Assembly (NCBI RefSeq): GCF_020148005.1
Contig: NZ_JAGXFD010000001.1
Coordinates: 2,011,739 to 2,075,738 of the forward strand
Direction: 5' to 3'
Length of the DNA stretch: 64,000 bases
Origin: Modicisalibacter tunisiensis
Lineage (GTDB): Bacteria; Pseudomonadota; Gammaproteobacteria; Pseudomonadales; Halomonadaceae
Below, piece after piece: positions 54,208 to 63,194 of this stretch. The number at the start of each line of letters is the position of its first letter. The stretch's first letter is position 1. The notes under the pieces are model-generated. The model made no database searches, was not told the origin of the DNA, and worked only from the letters and a program-made list of their open reading frames with translations. The translations under genes were made by a program, and so were the position numbers.

Positions 54208-54237
54208 AACCCCCAAGGCCTCGCCTGGGGGTTCTTG
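54208..54237 (+). terminator. Terminator between leuA and epmB
   Basis: AACCCCCA (54208-54215) pairs with TGGGGGTT (54226-54233), with an inner GG/CC, then CTTGTTG. It lies between converging genes and may act both ways. Confidence 0.85.
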
Positions 54238-54248
54238 TTGCTCACGGC

Positions 54249-55289
54249 TCACAGGGGCGTCTTGCTTGCCTCGCCGGGGATTTCTCGCACCAGCCGCGGC
54301 AGCAGGAAGCCGGCCAGGCGATCGCGCAGGGCGCGGTGCAGGGCACGCGCCTCGCCGTCGGGCACGTCGAAGTGCGCCGCGCCGGCCACCGGGTCCAGCA
54401 CGTGCAGGTAGTAGGGCAGGATGCCGGCGGCGAACAGCGCCTCCGACAGCTCGGCGAGCACGGCCACGTCATCGTTGACGCCGCGCAGCAGCACGCTCTG
54501 GTTGAGCAGGGTCACGCCGGCGTCCTTCAGCCGTGCGCAGGCGGCGATCACCGCGTCGTCGATCTCGGCGGGGTGGTTGATGTGCAGCACCATCACCGTC
54601 TGCAGGCGCGTGGCGGCCAGCCAGTCCAGCAGGGCGTCGTCGACCCGGTCGGGAATCACCACCGGTAGCCGGGTGTGGAGACGCAGCCGCTGCAGGTGCG
54701 GAATCGCCGCCAGCTCCTCGACCAGCCATGCCAGGCGCGCATCGCTGGAGGCGAGCGGGTCGCCGCCGGAAAGGATTGCCTCGCGAATGGTCGTGTCGGC
54801 GCGCAGGTAGTCGAGGCTTTCCTGCCATTGCTCGCGGGACGGCGAGTTCTCGGCATACGGGAAGTGGCGGCGGAAGCAGTAGCGGCAGTTGATCGCACAG
54901 GCCGGGCTGGTGATCAGCAGCACGCGCCCGACATACTTGTGAATCAGCCCGCGCCGCGGGGTATGCTCCGCCTCGGCCAGTGGGTCGGTGACGAAACCCG
55001 GCGGCGTGCGGGTCTCGGCCGTTACCGGCAGTACCTGGCGCAGCAGCGGGTCGGCCGGGTCGCCGAGGCGGATGCGTCGCAGGTAGGCCTCGGGCACGCG
55101 CACCGCGAACAGCGCGTGCCCGGCGTCGGCCCCGGGCAGCCAGGCCGCGTCGAGGCCGAGACGCTCGAGCAGCTCGTGCGGGTCGCGCACGGCGCGGCTC
55201 AGCTGGGTCTGCCAGGATTCGGTCCGGTGAATCGGGTTGGCGGGCACGGCGTCCGTGCGCTGCAAAAGACGCGGGCTTCGGGTTATCAT
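54249..55289 (-). CDS. epmB: EF-P lysine 2,3-aminomutase
   Basis: Radical-SAM/PLP enzyme converting L-alpha-lysine to (R)-beta-lysine for attachment to EF-P. 346 residues from ATG 55289 (or 55301; ribosome sites do not decide). The radical SAM motif is [18 protein letters not shown] (C-x3-C-x2-C). [28 protein letters not shown] and [16 protein letters not shown] match EpmB. It is divergent from efp, with about 97 bases between starts, so the target protein and its modifier share a promoter region. It is convergent with leuA. Confidence 0.95.
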   Translation of the reverse strand: MITRSPRLLQRTDAVPANPIHRTESWQTQLSRAVRDPHELLERLGLDAAWLPGADAGHALFAVRVPEAYLRRIRLGDPADPLLRQVLPVTAETRTPPGFVTDPLAEAEHTPRRGLIHKYVGRVLLITSPACAINCRYCFRRHFPYAENSPSREQWQESLDYLRADTTIREAILSGGDPLASSDARLAWLVEELAAIPHLQRLRLHTRLPVVIPDRVDDALLDWLAATRLQTVMVLHINHPAEIDDAVIAACARLKDAGVTLLNQSVLLRGVNDDVAVLAELSEALFAAGILPYYLHVLDPVAGAAHFDVPDGEARALHRALRDRLAGFLLPRLVREIPGEASKTPL

Positions 55290-55386
55290 TCGGGGCACCA
55301 TTCGATGGGGCGAGGCCGTGCGGCCTGGCCGAAAACATTACGTGCGTGGCCGCCAGGCGGCGCGCCGAGATCATCAGCGAGGAATC

Positions 55387-55953
55387 ATGGCGAGCTATTC
55401 TACCAACGAATTCAAGGGCGGTCTGAAGGTGATGCTGGACGGCGATCCCTGTGCCATCGTCGACAACGAATTCGTCAAGCCGGGCAAGGGCCAGGCCTTC
55501 AACCGTGTCAAGCTGCGCAACCTGATGACCGGTCGTGTCTGGGAGCGCACCTTCAAGTCCGGCGAATCGCTGGAAGCTGCCGACGTTCTCGAGCTGGACA
55601 TGGAGTACCTCTACAACGACGGCGAGATGTGGCACTTCATGAAGACCGACGGCTCCTTCGAGCAGTATGCGGTCGACAAGCGGGCGCTGGGCGACACCGA
55701 GAAGTGGCTCAAGGAGCAGGTGGCCTACACGGTGACGCTGTGGAACGACAACCCGATCAGCGTCTCGGCGCCGAACTTCATCGAGCTGGAAGTCACCGAG
55801 ACCGATCCCGGCCTGAAGGGCGATACCGCCCAGGGCGGCTCCAAGCCGGCGACGCTGTCCTCCGGCGCGGTGGTGCGGGTGCCGCTGTTCATCAACGAGG
55901 GCGAGGTGCTGAAGGTGGATACGCGCTCCGGCGAGTATGTCTCTAGAGCGTAA
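55387..55953 (+). CDS. efp: Translation elongation factor P
   Basis: EF-P relieves ribosome stalling at polyproline stretches. 188 residues. Lys34 in the loop VKPGKGQAF is the residue beta-lysylated by EpmA. The three beta-barrel domains end with [10 protein letters not shown]. Start ATG 55387 (AGGA 4 bases before) gives the usual family N-terminus. The adjacent epmB and epmA supply the modification. EpmC (hydroxylation) is not in the window. Confidence 0.97.
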   Translation: MASYSTNEFKGGLKVMLDGDPCAIVDNEFVKPGKGQAFNRVKLRNLMTGRVWERTFKSGESLEAADVLELDMEYLYNDGEMWHFMKTDGSFEQYAVDKRALGDTEKWLKEQVAYTVTLWNDNPISVSAPNFIELEVTETDPGLKGDTAQGGSKPATLSSGAVVRVPLFINEGEVLKVDTRSGEYVSRA

Positions 55954-55955
55954 TC

Positions 55956-56088
55956 GGCGCTATTGCGCTCGATGATACGGCGTTGAAGCCGGGCTCGGGC
56001 GCGAGTCCGATCGGCTTGCTCATTTACTGGAGTAAATTCCGCCGACTCGCCCGGCTTCGCCTTGTCTCATCGTCGCTCATGATGCGCC
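55956..56088. repeat. Large palindromic multi-stem repeat element, copy 2
   Basis: Starts 2 bases after the efp stop. Outer GGCGC/GCGCC and CGATGA/TCATCG pairs; middle stem GAAGCCGGGC (55985-55994) / GCCCGGCTTC (56049-56058); an extra CGAGT..CGGC / GCCG ACTCG stem; apical hairpin ATTTAC-TGGA-GTAAAT (56022-56037). The blocks TGCGCTCGAT (55964-55973), TGCTC and TCCGC around the apical hairpin, and GCCTTGTCT... (56059-56078) are shared with copy 1 at 41658-41792, while the stems differ in sequence but stay paired. Confidence 0.8.
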
Positions 56089-56139
56089 TGCCCAGGGGCG
56101 CTTCTCTGGGATGAGGTCTCCCGGTCATGAACAGTTATT

Positions 56140-56165
56140 GCCACGCTTACGGGCGTGGCTTTTGC
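56140..56165 (+). terminator. Intrinsic terminator before epmA
   Basis: GCCACGC (56140-56146), loop TTACGG, GCGTGGC (56153-56159), then TTTTGCGTT. Placed to end the efp transcript, so epmA may need its own promoter or readthrough. Confidence 0.8.
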
Positions 56166-56179
56166 GTTAGAGGAAGAGT

Positions 56180-57148
56180 ATGGCAAGCGATTGGCAGCCC
56201 ACAGCAGAGATCGCGACGCTGCGCGAGCGGGCGCGGCTGCTGGCCCGGGTGCGGGCGTTCTTCGCCGAGCGCGACGTGCTGGAGGTGGAGACGCCGGTGC
56301 TGGGCCGCGGCGGCAGCACCGACGTGCATCTGGATTCGCTGTGCACCGAGGCGAGGACGCCGGCGGGGCGCGAGCGGCTGTGGCTGCAGACCTCGCCGGA
56401 GTTCGCCATGAAGCGCCTGCTGGCGGCGGGCAGCGGCCCGATCTTCCAGCTGGCGCGCTGCTTCCGCGACGGCGAGACGGGGGCGCGGCACAACCTCGAG
56501 TTCACCATGCTCGAATGGTACCGGCCGGGCTTCTCGCTGGCGGCGCTGATCGACGAGACCGAGGCGCTGGTGAGAACCCTGCTGCCCGGGCGCGGCGCCT
56601 GTCGCCGGCATCGCTATCGGGCCCTGTTTCGTCAGCGGCTCGGCGTGGACCCGTTCACCACGCCGCTGGCCGAGCTGCGGCGGCTGGCGGGCGAGCGCGG
56701 CGGCCTGGACATGCGCGATGCCGATCGCGACGGCTGTCTGGATCTGCTGATAAGCTTCGCCATCGAGCCGCACCTGGGGCGCGAGGGCATCGACGTGGTG
56801 GTGGACTACCCGGCCAGCCAGGCGGCGCTGGCGCGCCACGGCGTCGACGACGAGGGCGACGCCGTGGCCGCGCGCTTCGAGCTCTACGTCGACGGCCTGG
56901 AGCTGGCCAACGGCTACGATGAACTCGTTGATGCCGACGAGCAGGCCGCCCGCTTCGCCGCCGACAACGCCGCCCGCGAGGCCGCCGGCAAGCCCGCGGT
57001 GGACGTCGACCAGCGCCTGATCGCCGCGCTCGAGGCGGGCATGCCCGAGGGCAGCGGGGTGGCGCTGGGCATCGATCGGCTGATCCAGCTGGCGCTGGGC
57101 CACCGCGAGCTGGCCGAGGTGCTGGCCTTCCCCGCGTCGCGCTGCTGA
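56180..57148 (+). CDS. epmA: EF-P lysine--beta-lysine ligase
   Basis: Class II lysyl-tRNA synthetase paralogue (PoxA/GenX) that attaches beta-lysine to Lys34 of EF-P. 322 residues; lacks the tRNA anticodon-binding domain. Class II motifs: LQTSPEFAMKRLLAAG, FRDGETGARHNLEFTMLEWYR (split: FRDGETG, HNLEFTMLEWYR; motif 2 Arg) and GSGVALGIDRLIQLALG (motif 3). ATG 56180 has GAGGA 5 bases before. Clustered with efp and epmB. Confidence 0.95.
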   Translation: MASDWQPTAEIATLRERARLLARVRAFFAERDVLEVETPVLGRGGSTDVHLDSLCTEARTPAGRERLWLQTSPEFAMKRLLAAGSGPIFQLARCFRDGETGARHNLEFTMLEWYRPGFSLAALIDETEALVRTLLPGRGACRRHRYRALFRQRLGVDPFTTPLAELRRLAGERGGLDMRDADRDGCLDLLISFAIEPHLGREGIDVVVDYPASQAALARHGVDDEGDAVAARFELYVDGLELANGYDELVDADEQAARFAADNAAREAAGKPAVDVDQRLIAALEAGMPEGSGVALGIDRLIQLALGHRELAEVLAFPASRC

Positions 57149-57325
57149 GTCTGATTCAGAACGCTTCTCGCTCCGGCAACAAGGCCTGGCGCGGGTGCCG
57201 TAACCCCCTCCCTGGGCGCTACCCTTGCCATCTACCGCCATGACGAGTGGCAATGCCGAATGGAAGGAAGTGCTTCAGCCCGAGACTGCCGGGCTGGCTC
57301 ACTGGCATGGCCGGTCAGATGGCTT

Positions 57326-58483
57326 TCATGAGCGGCGCCTCGATGAGACGGGGCTTGCCGAGCGGGCATCCACATGCCTGCGGAACTCGGGCAATGCCTG
57401 TACGCCCAGATCGGCAGCCTCAACGGCGCCGGCGAGGTAGCCCGGGAACCCGGGTGACCACTCGCTGGCGATACCGGTCAGGCGTTCATGCCAGGGCCCG
57501 GTCGCGGCCGTGGCGGTGGGTGCCGCGGCGTGCTGGGCGACAGGTTGCCGGTCGGCGGCGGTGGCCGTGCAGGAATCCTGAGCCCAGTCCTTGATGAAGT
57601 CGACTGCCGGTGTCGCGGCCCGAGGACCGAACAGGCGCGCCATCTGCACGCGACAGTGCAGGCGAAGCTGGTCATCGGGAATGCTTTTGCGGGTCTGTGC
57701 AGGCATCCCAAGGAAGCCGAACAGCGCCGCATGGCCGCCTGGCACGGATGCGTCGTGGATCTCGCCCAGCGGGCCGAGGGCGCTGCGGGCCTCGCCGGAG
57801 AGTCCCTGTTCGCGCCAGAACGGCTGATCGTAGAGGGCGATGTATTTGGCGTGGGGCGCCATCCAGGTGGGCGTCCCGCGCCACTGTCGGGCAAGTGCCC
57901 GCGGCAGGGAGGGGGAGAAGGTGATGTTGCCCTCGGCCAGTCGTGGCGGCACTGCCAGCAGTACCCTCTCGGCGCGCTGGATCATGGTTCGCCCGGATGC
58001 GTCTTCGCTGTCCAGCTCGATGTGCGATGCTGTCGCGCGCAGGTGATGAACCCTCTGGCCGGTGAGGATACGTGTCGTATCCAGGTGCCGGTGGAGGGCA
58101 TCGGCCAGCGCGCCCATTCCACCGATCAGGCGCATCGAGGGGGGTGAGTTCGCGAAGCCTTGCAGCCGTGTGGGAGGCTCATCGGGCGAGCGCTCCATCA
58201 GCATGTCTCCGGTCTCGAACTGCGCGAAACGCTCCAGGCCCAGCTCCTCGGCGAGACAGCCCAGCCGATGCTGGAAGCCGGGCCAGAACCAGGTCGGTCC
58301 GAGATCGAAGTGGTCGACCGTTTCCGGCGATGTCCCTGATGCGGATGCCGATTCAATGCGACCTCCAAGGCGATCACGGGCCTCGAGGAGCAGGTAGTCT
58401 CGAATGCCTGATTTCTCGAGCCGGAAAGCGGCATACAGGCCCGCCAGTCCCGCCCCGACGATGGCTATACGCGTGGTGCGCAT
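57326..58483 (-). CDS. FAD-dependent amine oxidoreductase
   Basis: 385 residues of the flavin-containing amine oxidase family. N-terminal FAD fold RIAIVGAGLAGLYAAFRLE (about 5-23) with the second Gly motif ARDRLGGRIES. C-terminal FAD contact SEWSPGFPGYLAGAVEAAD (about 345-363). Substrate unknown (monoamine, polyamine or protoporphyrinogen-like). The ATG overlaps the end of the cupin gene by 19 bases, so the two are coupled. The pair sits between epmA and psd beside an SDR remnant. The last 15 residues are Arg/Ser-rich and unlike the family. Confidence 0.85.
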   Translation of the reverse strand: MRTTRIAIVGAGLAGLYAAFRLEKSGIRDYLLLEARDRLGGRIESASASGTSPETVDHFDLGPTWFWPGFQHRLGCLAEELGLERFAQFETGDMLMERSPDEPPTRLQGFANSPPSMRLIGGMGALADALHRHLDTTRILTGQRVHHLRATASHIELDSEDASGRTMIQRAERVLLAVPPRLAEGNITFSPSLPRALARQWRGTPTWMAPHAKYIALYDQPFWREQGLSGEARSALGPLGEIHDASVPGGHAALFGFLGMPAQTRKSIPDDQLRLHCRVQMARLFGPRAATPAVDFIKDWAQDSCTATAADRQPVAQHAAAPTATAATGPWHERLTGIASEWSPGFPGYLAGAVEAADLGVQALPEFRRHVDARSASPVSSRRRS

Positions 58484-59154
58484 TCAGAGGCCTCTGCTGT
58501 TATCCGGCTCAGATGACCGGTCTTCAAATAGAAGGTGGCACCCTCCGGGCCGGCGATTAGCCGTGGCTGATCGCCGATGGGCAGGCGGATCCAGCTATCC
58601 GGCGGATGGCCTTGCCCCTCGATGACCAGTTCACCTTTCAGTACCAGCAGCTCGGCGCCGCCCGCTGCCTCGTCGGGAAAGGCGGCGTTCGGCGCCAGGC
58701 GCTGCAGGCTGACTCGCTCGGTGCCACGGGAGAACAGAGGGCAGACGTCGCGACCCTCTTGACGGTGCCAGTTCGTCGAATCGCCTGTATCGATGCGCAC
58801 CTGGCTGTCATCATCCGGCGACATCTGCCGCAGCTTGACGAAGATAGTGGCTCCCTCGTGGCTGAAGGGCTGGTGGGATGAGCCTGGCGGATTGCGTATA
58901 TACCAGCCGGATGGATAGTCGCCACCCTCATCGGAGAAGATGCCGGTAAGCACCAGGATTTCTTCGCCACCGGGGTGCCGGTGAGCCGGGAAGTGGGAGC
59001 TGGCGGCGTAACGCACGAGGCTGGTGGCACGGGCCTGCTCGGCCCCGATGCGGTCGAGCATCACCCGCTCGACACCGCCCTGGGGCGAGGTGACCCACCG
59101 GTGCTGGTCCGGAGTCACGTTGACGCGACGCGTGAAGTCGGCATTGACGAGCAT
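58465..59154 (-). CDS. Double-cupin protein (ChrR-like)
   Basis: 229 residues from ATG 59154 (GGAGGA 6 bases upstream; the frame is open 6 codons further). Two cupin units (about 20-110 and 125-220). The first has the ChrR-type signature FPAHRHPGGEEILVLTG...FSDEGGDYPSGWYIRNPPGSSH, with metal ligands His-x-His, Glu and later His. ChrR is a zinc anti-sigma factor in Rhodobacter, but the N-terminal anti-sigma domain is missing here, so this is a stand-alone sensor or metalloenzyme cupin. Translation is coupled to the amine oxidase downstream. No ECF sigma gene is near. Confidence 0.82.
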   Translation of the reverse strand: MLVNADFTRRVNVTPDQHRWVTSPQGGVERVMLDRIGAEQARATSLVRYAASSHFPAHRHPGGEEILVLTGIFSDEGGDYPSGWYIRNPPGSSHQPFSHEGATIFVKLRQMSPDDDSQVRIDTGDSTNWHRQEGRDVCPLFSRGTERVSLQRLAPNAAFPDEAAGGAELLVLKGELVIEGQGHPPDSWIRLPIGDQPRLIAGPEGATFYLKTGHLSRITAEASECAPRV

Positions 59155-59214
59155 GATGGTTCCTCCAGGCATGGGAAGAGGGGCGGCCCCCGGCGATTCG
59201 GGAAACCGGTCGCA

Positions 59215-59379
59215 CTACCACTGGCTTTTGGTGGCGGCGGCCATGACGCCGCCATCCACGTTTCAGGTAGCTTCGGCGGTTCAACCTGTCCAGTCTGACA
59301 GCAGGCAGGCGACCACCTCGGCGACGTCCTGCGGGGTGCCGATGCGGCCGACCGGGAGACGGGGCGGGCTTTCCCGGCG
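59215..59379 (-). pseudogene. Remnant of a short-chain dehydrogenase (C-terminal part)
   Basis: Read on the minus strand, one frame gives RLPVGRIGTPQDVAEVVAC then LLSDWTG, a stop, TAEAT, a stop, NVDGGVMAAATKSQW and the end TAG at 59215-59217. This is the standard SDR C-terminus (PLGRIGTPEDVA...SD...TA-ATW-NVDGG). The second stop replaces the Trp of ATWNVDGG (TGG to TGA), and the first interrupts the preceding GYVT-like stretch. The N-terminal 80% (Rossmann fold, Ser-Tyr-Lys) is absent. It lies between psd and the cupin gene, in the same direction. Confidence 0.75.
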
Positions 59380-59439
59380 TCAAGCCCCGAGGGATCTACG
59401 CGCTGACTTCTCGTGCCGCCCCTGGCCTGGTGCAGGCTC

Positions 59440-60339
59440 TCAATCCGCGGTGCCGGGCAGGCGCTCGGCTTGATCGGCGGCGGCCGGCGTGCCCGGCAGC
59501 TCGCCCATTGACTGGCCCATGCGCACCAGGCTGGCATCGGCCTGCAGGTCCTGGCGGAATGCCACCGGCTCGGCGGTGCACAGGATGACCGTCGAGCCCA
59601 GCTTGAAGCGGCCCATCTCCGCGCCGCGGGCCAGCTCCACCGGGGTGTCGAAGCGGGTGCTCTGGATGCGTCCGGCCAGGGGCGTGATCTGCCCGGCCCA
59701 CACGGTCTCGATCGCCGCCACGATCATCGCCCCGACCAGCACCATCGCCAGCGGCCCCTGGGGCGTGTCGAAGAAGCACACCAGGCGCTCGTTGCGGGCG
59801 AACAGGTCGGGGACATGCTCGGCGGTGGCCAGATTGACCGAGAACAGCCGGCCGGGGACGTAGACCATCTCGCGCAGGGTGGCGTCCAGCGGCATGTGCA
59901 CGCGGTGGTAGTCGCGCGGCGAGAGGTAGATGGTGGCGAAGCTGCCGCCGCGGAAGGCCGCCGCCCGGTCGGCGTCGCCGCCGAGCAGCGTGGTCAGCGA
60001 GTAGTGCCGTCCCTTGGCCTGGACCAGGGTGCCGTCCTCGAGGCGCCCGGACTGCGAGAGCAGGCCGTCGGCGGGCGAGACCAGCCCCTCGCCGAGCGGC
60101 CGGGCATCGTCGCGCAGCGCACGGGTGAAGAAGTCGTTGAAGCACGGGTAGGCGCGCGGATCGGGTTCGCGGGCCTGGCTCATGTCGACGTCGAAGGTGC
60201 GGATGAAGCGCCGGATCAGCCGGTCCTTCAGCCACGGCGTGCGGCATTCGGCGACGCGGCCGATCAGGCGCGACAGCCCGTGATGGGGCAGAGGGTACTG
60301 GCTCAGGGCGAACAGCTGGGCGCGATCCACGGCAGGCAT
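59440..60339 (-). CDS. psd: Phosphatidylserine decarboxylase proenzyme
   Basis: Makes phosphatidylethanolamine from phosphatidylserine at the inner membrane. 299 residues. The self-cleavage site LGST, which generates the pyruvoyl group, is in [12 protein letters not shown] (about 248-259). SPADG and [16 protein letters not shown] (catalytic His) are present. Start ATG 60339. Third gene of the minus-strand series rsgA-rhdA-psd, the Pseudomonas order. The C-terminal 25 residues are variable. Confidence 0.95.
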   Translation of the reverse strand: MPAVDRAQLFALSQYPLPHHGLSRLIGRVAECRTPWLKDRLIRRFIRTFDVDMSQAREPDPRAYPCFNDFFTRALRDDARPLGEGLVSPADGLLSQSGRLEDGTLVQAKGRHYSLTTLLGGDADRAAAFRGGSFATIYLSPRDYHRVHMPLDATLREMVYVPGRLFSVNLATAEHVPDLFARNERLVCFFDTPQGPLAMVLVGAMIVAAIETVWAGQITPLAGRIQSTRFDTPVELARGAEMGRFKLGSTVILCTAEPVAFRQDLQADASLVRMGQSMGELPGTPAAADQAERLPGTAD

Positions 60340-60408
60340 CCACGGCTGGAAAACGAAGCCGCCACGATAGTCGTGGCGGCCGGGGAGCGCAATATGCGGG
60401 CTTCGGGC

Positions 60409-61242
60409 TCAGGGTGTCTCGACCGGGGTGTCGTCGCGGTTCCCCCATTCCTTCCAGGAACCGGCGTAGCCGCGCATGTGTTCAAACCCCAGCGCCTTGC
60501 CGACCAGCCAGGTGAAGCCGCTGCGGTGATGGCTCTGGCAGTGGGTGGCCACTTCCATGTCCGGGGTCAGCCCCAGGGCTTCGAGTTCGGTGACCAGCTC
60601 GGCGTAGTCGCGGATGCGCAGGCCGCGGTCGGGGTCCATGGCGCGGGTCCATTCCAGGTTGACCGCGCCGGGGATATGCCCGAGGCGGCGATTCTGGCCC
60701 TTCTCACCACGGTATTCCTCGGGAGAGCGGGCATCCCAGACGGCCAGCGTCCGGTCGCCGAGGCGTTCGAGAAGCTCGTCGCGAGTGATCAGTACCTCGG
60801 GGTGGCGGATCTCGGCCTGATAGTCACTGGGGTGCGGCAGGCTCGGTTCGCGGCTGGTCTCGAGCCCGTCGGCGCGCCAGGCCCGGATGCCGCCGTTGAG
60901 GTAGGAGTAGCGGGTGTGGCCGATCAGCTCGAGGGTCCACAGCAGGCGTCCGGCCCAGCCGCCGCCCTCGTCGTCGTAGGCCACGACATGGGTGTCGCGG
61001 GTCAGGCCCAGCGACGCGAACAGCTCGGACAGCGCGGCCTCGTCGGGCACGTCGTTGGGCACGTCGCCGCTGCCGGCCATCAGCCGGCGGTGATCGAGGA
61101 AGACCGCGCCGGGCACGTGTCCCTCGTCGTAGCTCTCGGCCTTGAGCGGCACGTCGATGATCAGCAGCTGGGGGGCGTCGAGCTGCTCGGCGAGCCGGGC
61201 AGGCTCCACGATCAGCGGCAGCAGGTTGTCTTCAGAGCTCAT
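60409..61242 (-). CDS. rhdA: Thiosulfate sulfurtransferase (rhodanese)
   Basis: 277 residues with two rhodanese domains; the catalytic Cys is in the C-terminal one, loop CQSHHRSG (about 235-242). A. vinelandii RhdA has CQTHHR, so this belongs to the RhdA/PspE-like class rather than mercaptopyruvate sulfurtransferase (CGSGVT). It transfers sulfur from thiosulfate to cyanide in vitro; the cellular acceptor is uncertain. ATG 61242 has GGAG 7 bases before. It lies between rsgA and psd. Confidence 0.9.
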   Translation of the reverse strand: MSSEDNLLPLIVEPARLAEQLDAPQLLIIDVPLKAESYDEGHVPGAVFLDHRRLMAGSGDVPNDVPDEAALSELFASLGLTRDTHVVAYDDEGGGWAGRLLWTLELIGHTRYSYLNGGIRAWRADGLETSREPSLPHPSDYQAEIRHPEVLITRDELLERLGDRTLAVWDARSPEEYRGEKGQNRRLGHIPGAVNLEWTRAMDPDRGLRIRDYAELVTELEALGLTPDMEVATHCQSHHRSGFTWLVGKALGFEHMRGYAGSWKEWGNRDDTPVETP

Positions 61243-61330
61243 CGGCGACTCCTTTCGGTCAGCGGATGTCCGGATGATGTCACAGCCGCCGGCGGCTGGC
61301 GACCGCCGTGGCGCGGCGTGCCGTCGCGGC

Positions 61331-62344
61331 TCAGCGACCGGCCTGTTCGTCGAGGATGCGGCGGTAGCTGGCGAAGCGCTCGGCGCTGATCTCGCCGGCG
61401 TCGATCGCCGCCTGCAGGGCGCAGCCGGGTTCGTCGCGATGGCGGCAGTCGCGGAACCGGCAGCGGCCCAGGTAGTCGCGAAACTCGACGAAGCCGTCGG
61501 TGATCTGTGCGGCGTCGAGGTGGCCGAGACCGAACTCGCGGATGCCCGGCGAGTCGATCAGCTCGCCGCCGGCGGGCAGGGCGTAGAGCCGGGCGGTGGT
61601 GGTGGTATGGGTGCCCTTGCGCGAGTCCTCGGAGAGCGCGCCGATGCGCAGCGCCTGGTCCGGCAGCAGGCGGTCGATGAGCGAGGACTTGCCCACGCCG
61701 CTCTGGCCGACGAACACCGAGGTGCGTCCGGTGAGCTGAGCGTGCAGGGCGTCGAGGCCGGTGTCGCCCCGGGTAGTGGCGCGTACCACCGTGTAGCCGA
61801 GGCTGCGGTAGCGCTCGAGCAGGTGCGCGAGGGCGCCGCCGTCCTCGGGCAGCAGGTCGGTCTTGTTGAGCACCAGCACCGGCGTGATGCCGGTGGCCTC
61901 GGCGGCCACCAGGTAGCGGTCGATCAGGTTGGCGAAGGGCGCGGGCTCGACCGCGAAGACGATCAGGATCTGGTCGATGTTGGCCGCCACCGGCTTGAGC
62001 AGGCCGCGGGCGTCGGGGCGCTCGAGGACGTTGTCGCGTGAGTCGCGGGCCACCACCACGCCGCTGTCGTCGGCGGCCCGGCGCCAGACCACCCGGTCGC
62101 CGGTGACCAGGCCCTCGAGGTTGGCGCGCAGGTGACAGCGATGCAGGCTCGCCCCGGTGTCGCCGCGAACGTCCAGCGTGCGGCCGAAGTGGGCGATCAC
62201 GCGCCCGGGCTGTTCCGGACCGTATTCGCCGGCCTCCAGCGACCGGGTCTCGCGCTCGGCCTGGCGCTCGGCACGGGCCGCGCGTTCGGCCTGGATCTTC
62301 TCGACGCGCCAGCGCTGCTGACGGGATAGCTTGCGTTTGCTCAT
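61331..62344 (-). CDS. rsgA: Ribosome small subunit-dependent GTPase
   Basis: 337 residues. RsgA checks late 30S assembly. The G motifs are circularly permuted: NKTD (G4) comes before the P-loop [10 protein letters not shown] (G1), then the T-rich G2 [11 protein letters not shown] and [10 protein letters not shown] (G3). The C-terminal zinc motif is [15 protein letters not shown]-terminal OB fold after a basic helix. ATG 62344 ([10 protein letters not shown]) agrees with homologues; the longer frame is excluded. Divergent from orn, the common gammaproteobacterial arrangement. Confidence 0.95.
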   Translation of the reverse strand: MSKRKLSRQQRWRVEKIQAERAARAERQAERETRSLEAGEYGPEQPGRVIAHFGRTLDVRGDTGASLHRCHLRANLEGLVTGDRVVWRRAADDSGVVVARDSRDNVLERPDARGLLKPVAANIDQILIVFAVEPAPFANLIDRYLVAAEATGITPVLVLNKTDLLPEDGGALAHLLERYRSLGYTVVRATTRGDTGLDALHAQLTGRTSVFVGQSGVGKSSLIDRLLPDQALRIGALSEDSRKGTHTTTTARLYALPAGGELIDSPGIREFGLGHLDAAQITDGFVEFRDYLGRCRFRDCRHRDEPGCALQAAIDAGEISAERFASYRRILDEQAGR

Positions 62345-62451
62345 GGGGCCTCGGCGAAGCGTACAATGGCAGGCATTGTAACCAGCCACGCCGCCGCTGT
62401 CCGACCCCTTCGCCGGATCGGGCAGCGCCGCCACCGATCAAGGAGTCCCCG

Positions 62452-63036
62452 ATGGCCGACGCCGCCGCCCCGCGCAACGATTGCCTGGTATGGATCGATC
62501 TCGAGATGACCGGGCTCGACCCCGATCGGGAGCGCATCATCGAGATCGCCACCCTGATCACCGACAACGAGCTGAACCCGATCGCCGAGGGGCCGGTGAT
62601 CGCCGTCAGGCAGTCCGATGCCCTGCTGGCGGGCATGGATGACTGGAATACCAAGACCCACGGCGACTCGGGGCTGATCGACCGGGTCAAGGCCAGCACG
62701 GTGGATACCGCCGAGGCCGAACGCCAGACGCTGGCCTTTCTCAAGCAGCACGTGGAAGCCAGCTCCTCGCCGATGTGCGGCAACAGCATCCATCAGGACC
62801 GGCGCTTCCTGGAGCGGGAGATGCCCGAACTGCTGGCGTTCTTCCACTATCGCAACCTCGACGTCTCGACCCTCAAGGAACTGGCCAAGCGCTGGAATCC
62901 GGCGGCGCTCAAGGGCTTCGAGAAGCGCGCCAGCCATCAGGCTATGGACGACATTCGCGAGTCGGTCGCCGAGCTGCGCCACTATCGGCGCACCTTCCTC
63001 AACCTCGAGGCGCCGAGGCACGACGAGGAGGAGTGA
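62452..63036 (+). CDS. orn: Oligoribonuclease
   Basis: 194-residue DEDDh 3'-5' exonuclease that finishes RNA decay and degrades pGpG, the product of EAL phosphodiesterases, so it also completes c-di-GMP turnover. Motifs: [13 protein letters not shown] (Asp, Glu), [10 protein letters not shown] (Asp), [10 protein letters not shown] (His, Asp). AGGAG 7 bases before ATG 62452. It is divergent from rsgA by about 107 bases. Confidence 0.97.
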   Translation: MADAAAPRNDCLVWIDLEMTGLDPDRERIIEIATLITDNELNPIAEGPVIAVRQSDALLAGMDDWNTKTHGDSGLIDRVKASTVDTAEAERQTLAFLKQHVEASSSPMCGNSIHQDRRFLEREMPELLAFFHYRNLDVSTLKELAKRWNPAALKGFEKRASHQAMDDIRESVAELRHYRRTFLNLEAPRHDEEE

Positions 63037-63076
63037 GGGCTCAGGTGTCGCGGGAGTGCGTTTATTCGCGATGAGT

Positions 63077-63182
63077 CGACGGCGGAAACGCCGTTGTCGG
63101 GAATGAATCCCCTCCCACAAGGGCAAGGTGGCTACTGGCTGTCTCGGAGAGTCGATCCTTGTGTGGGAGCGACTTCAGTCGC
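63077..63182. repeat. Inverted pair of REP-like elements between orn and queG
   Basis: TGTGGGAG followed by a 6-bp stem with a TC loop appears on the plus strand at 63162-63182 (GCGACT-TC-AGTCGC) and on the minus strand at about 63099-63119 (GGGGAT-TC-ATTCCC). The head motif is the same in both; the stem sequence differs but stays paired. A third hairpin ACGGCG-GAAA-CGCCGT (63079-63094) flanks them. The form resembles Pseudomonas REP/BIME units. Confidence 0.75.
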
Positions 63183-63194
63183 GACTGAGTGGAA

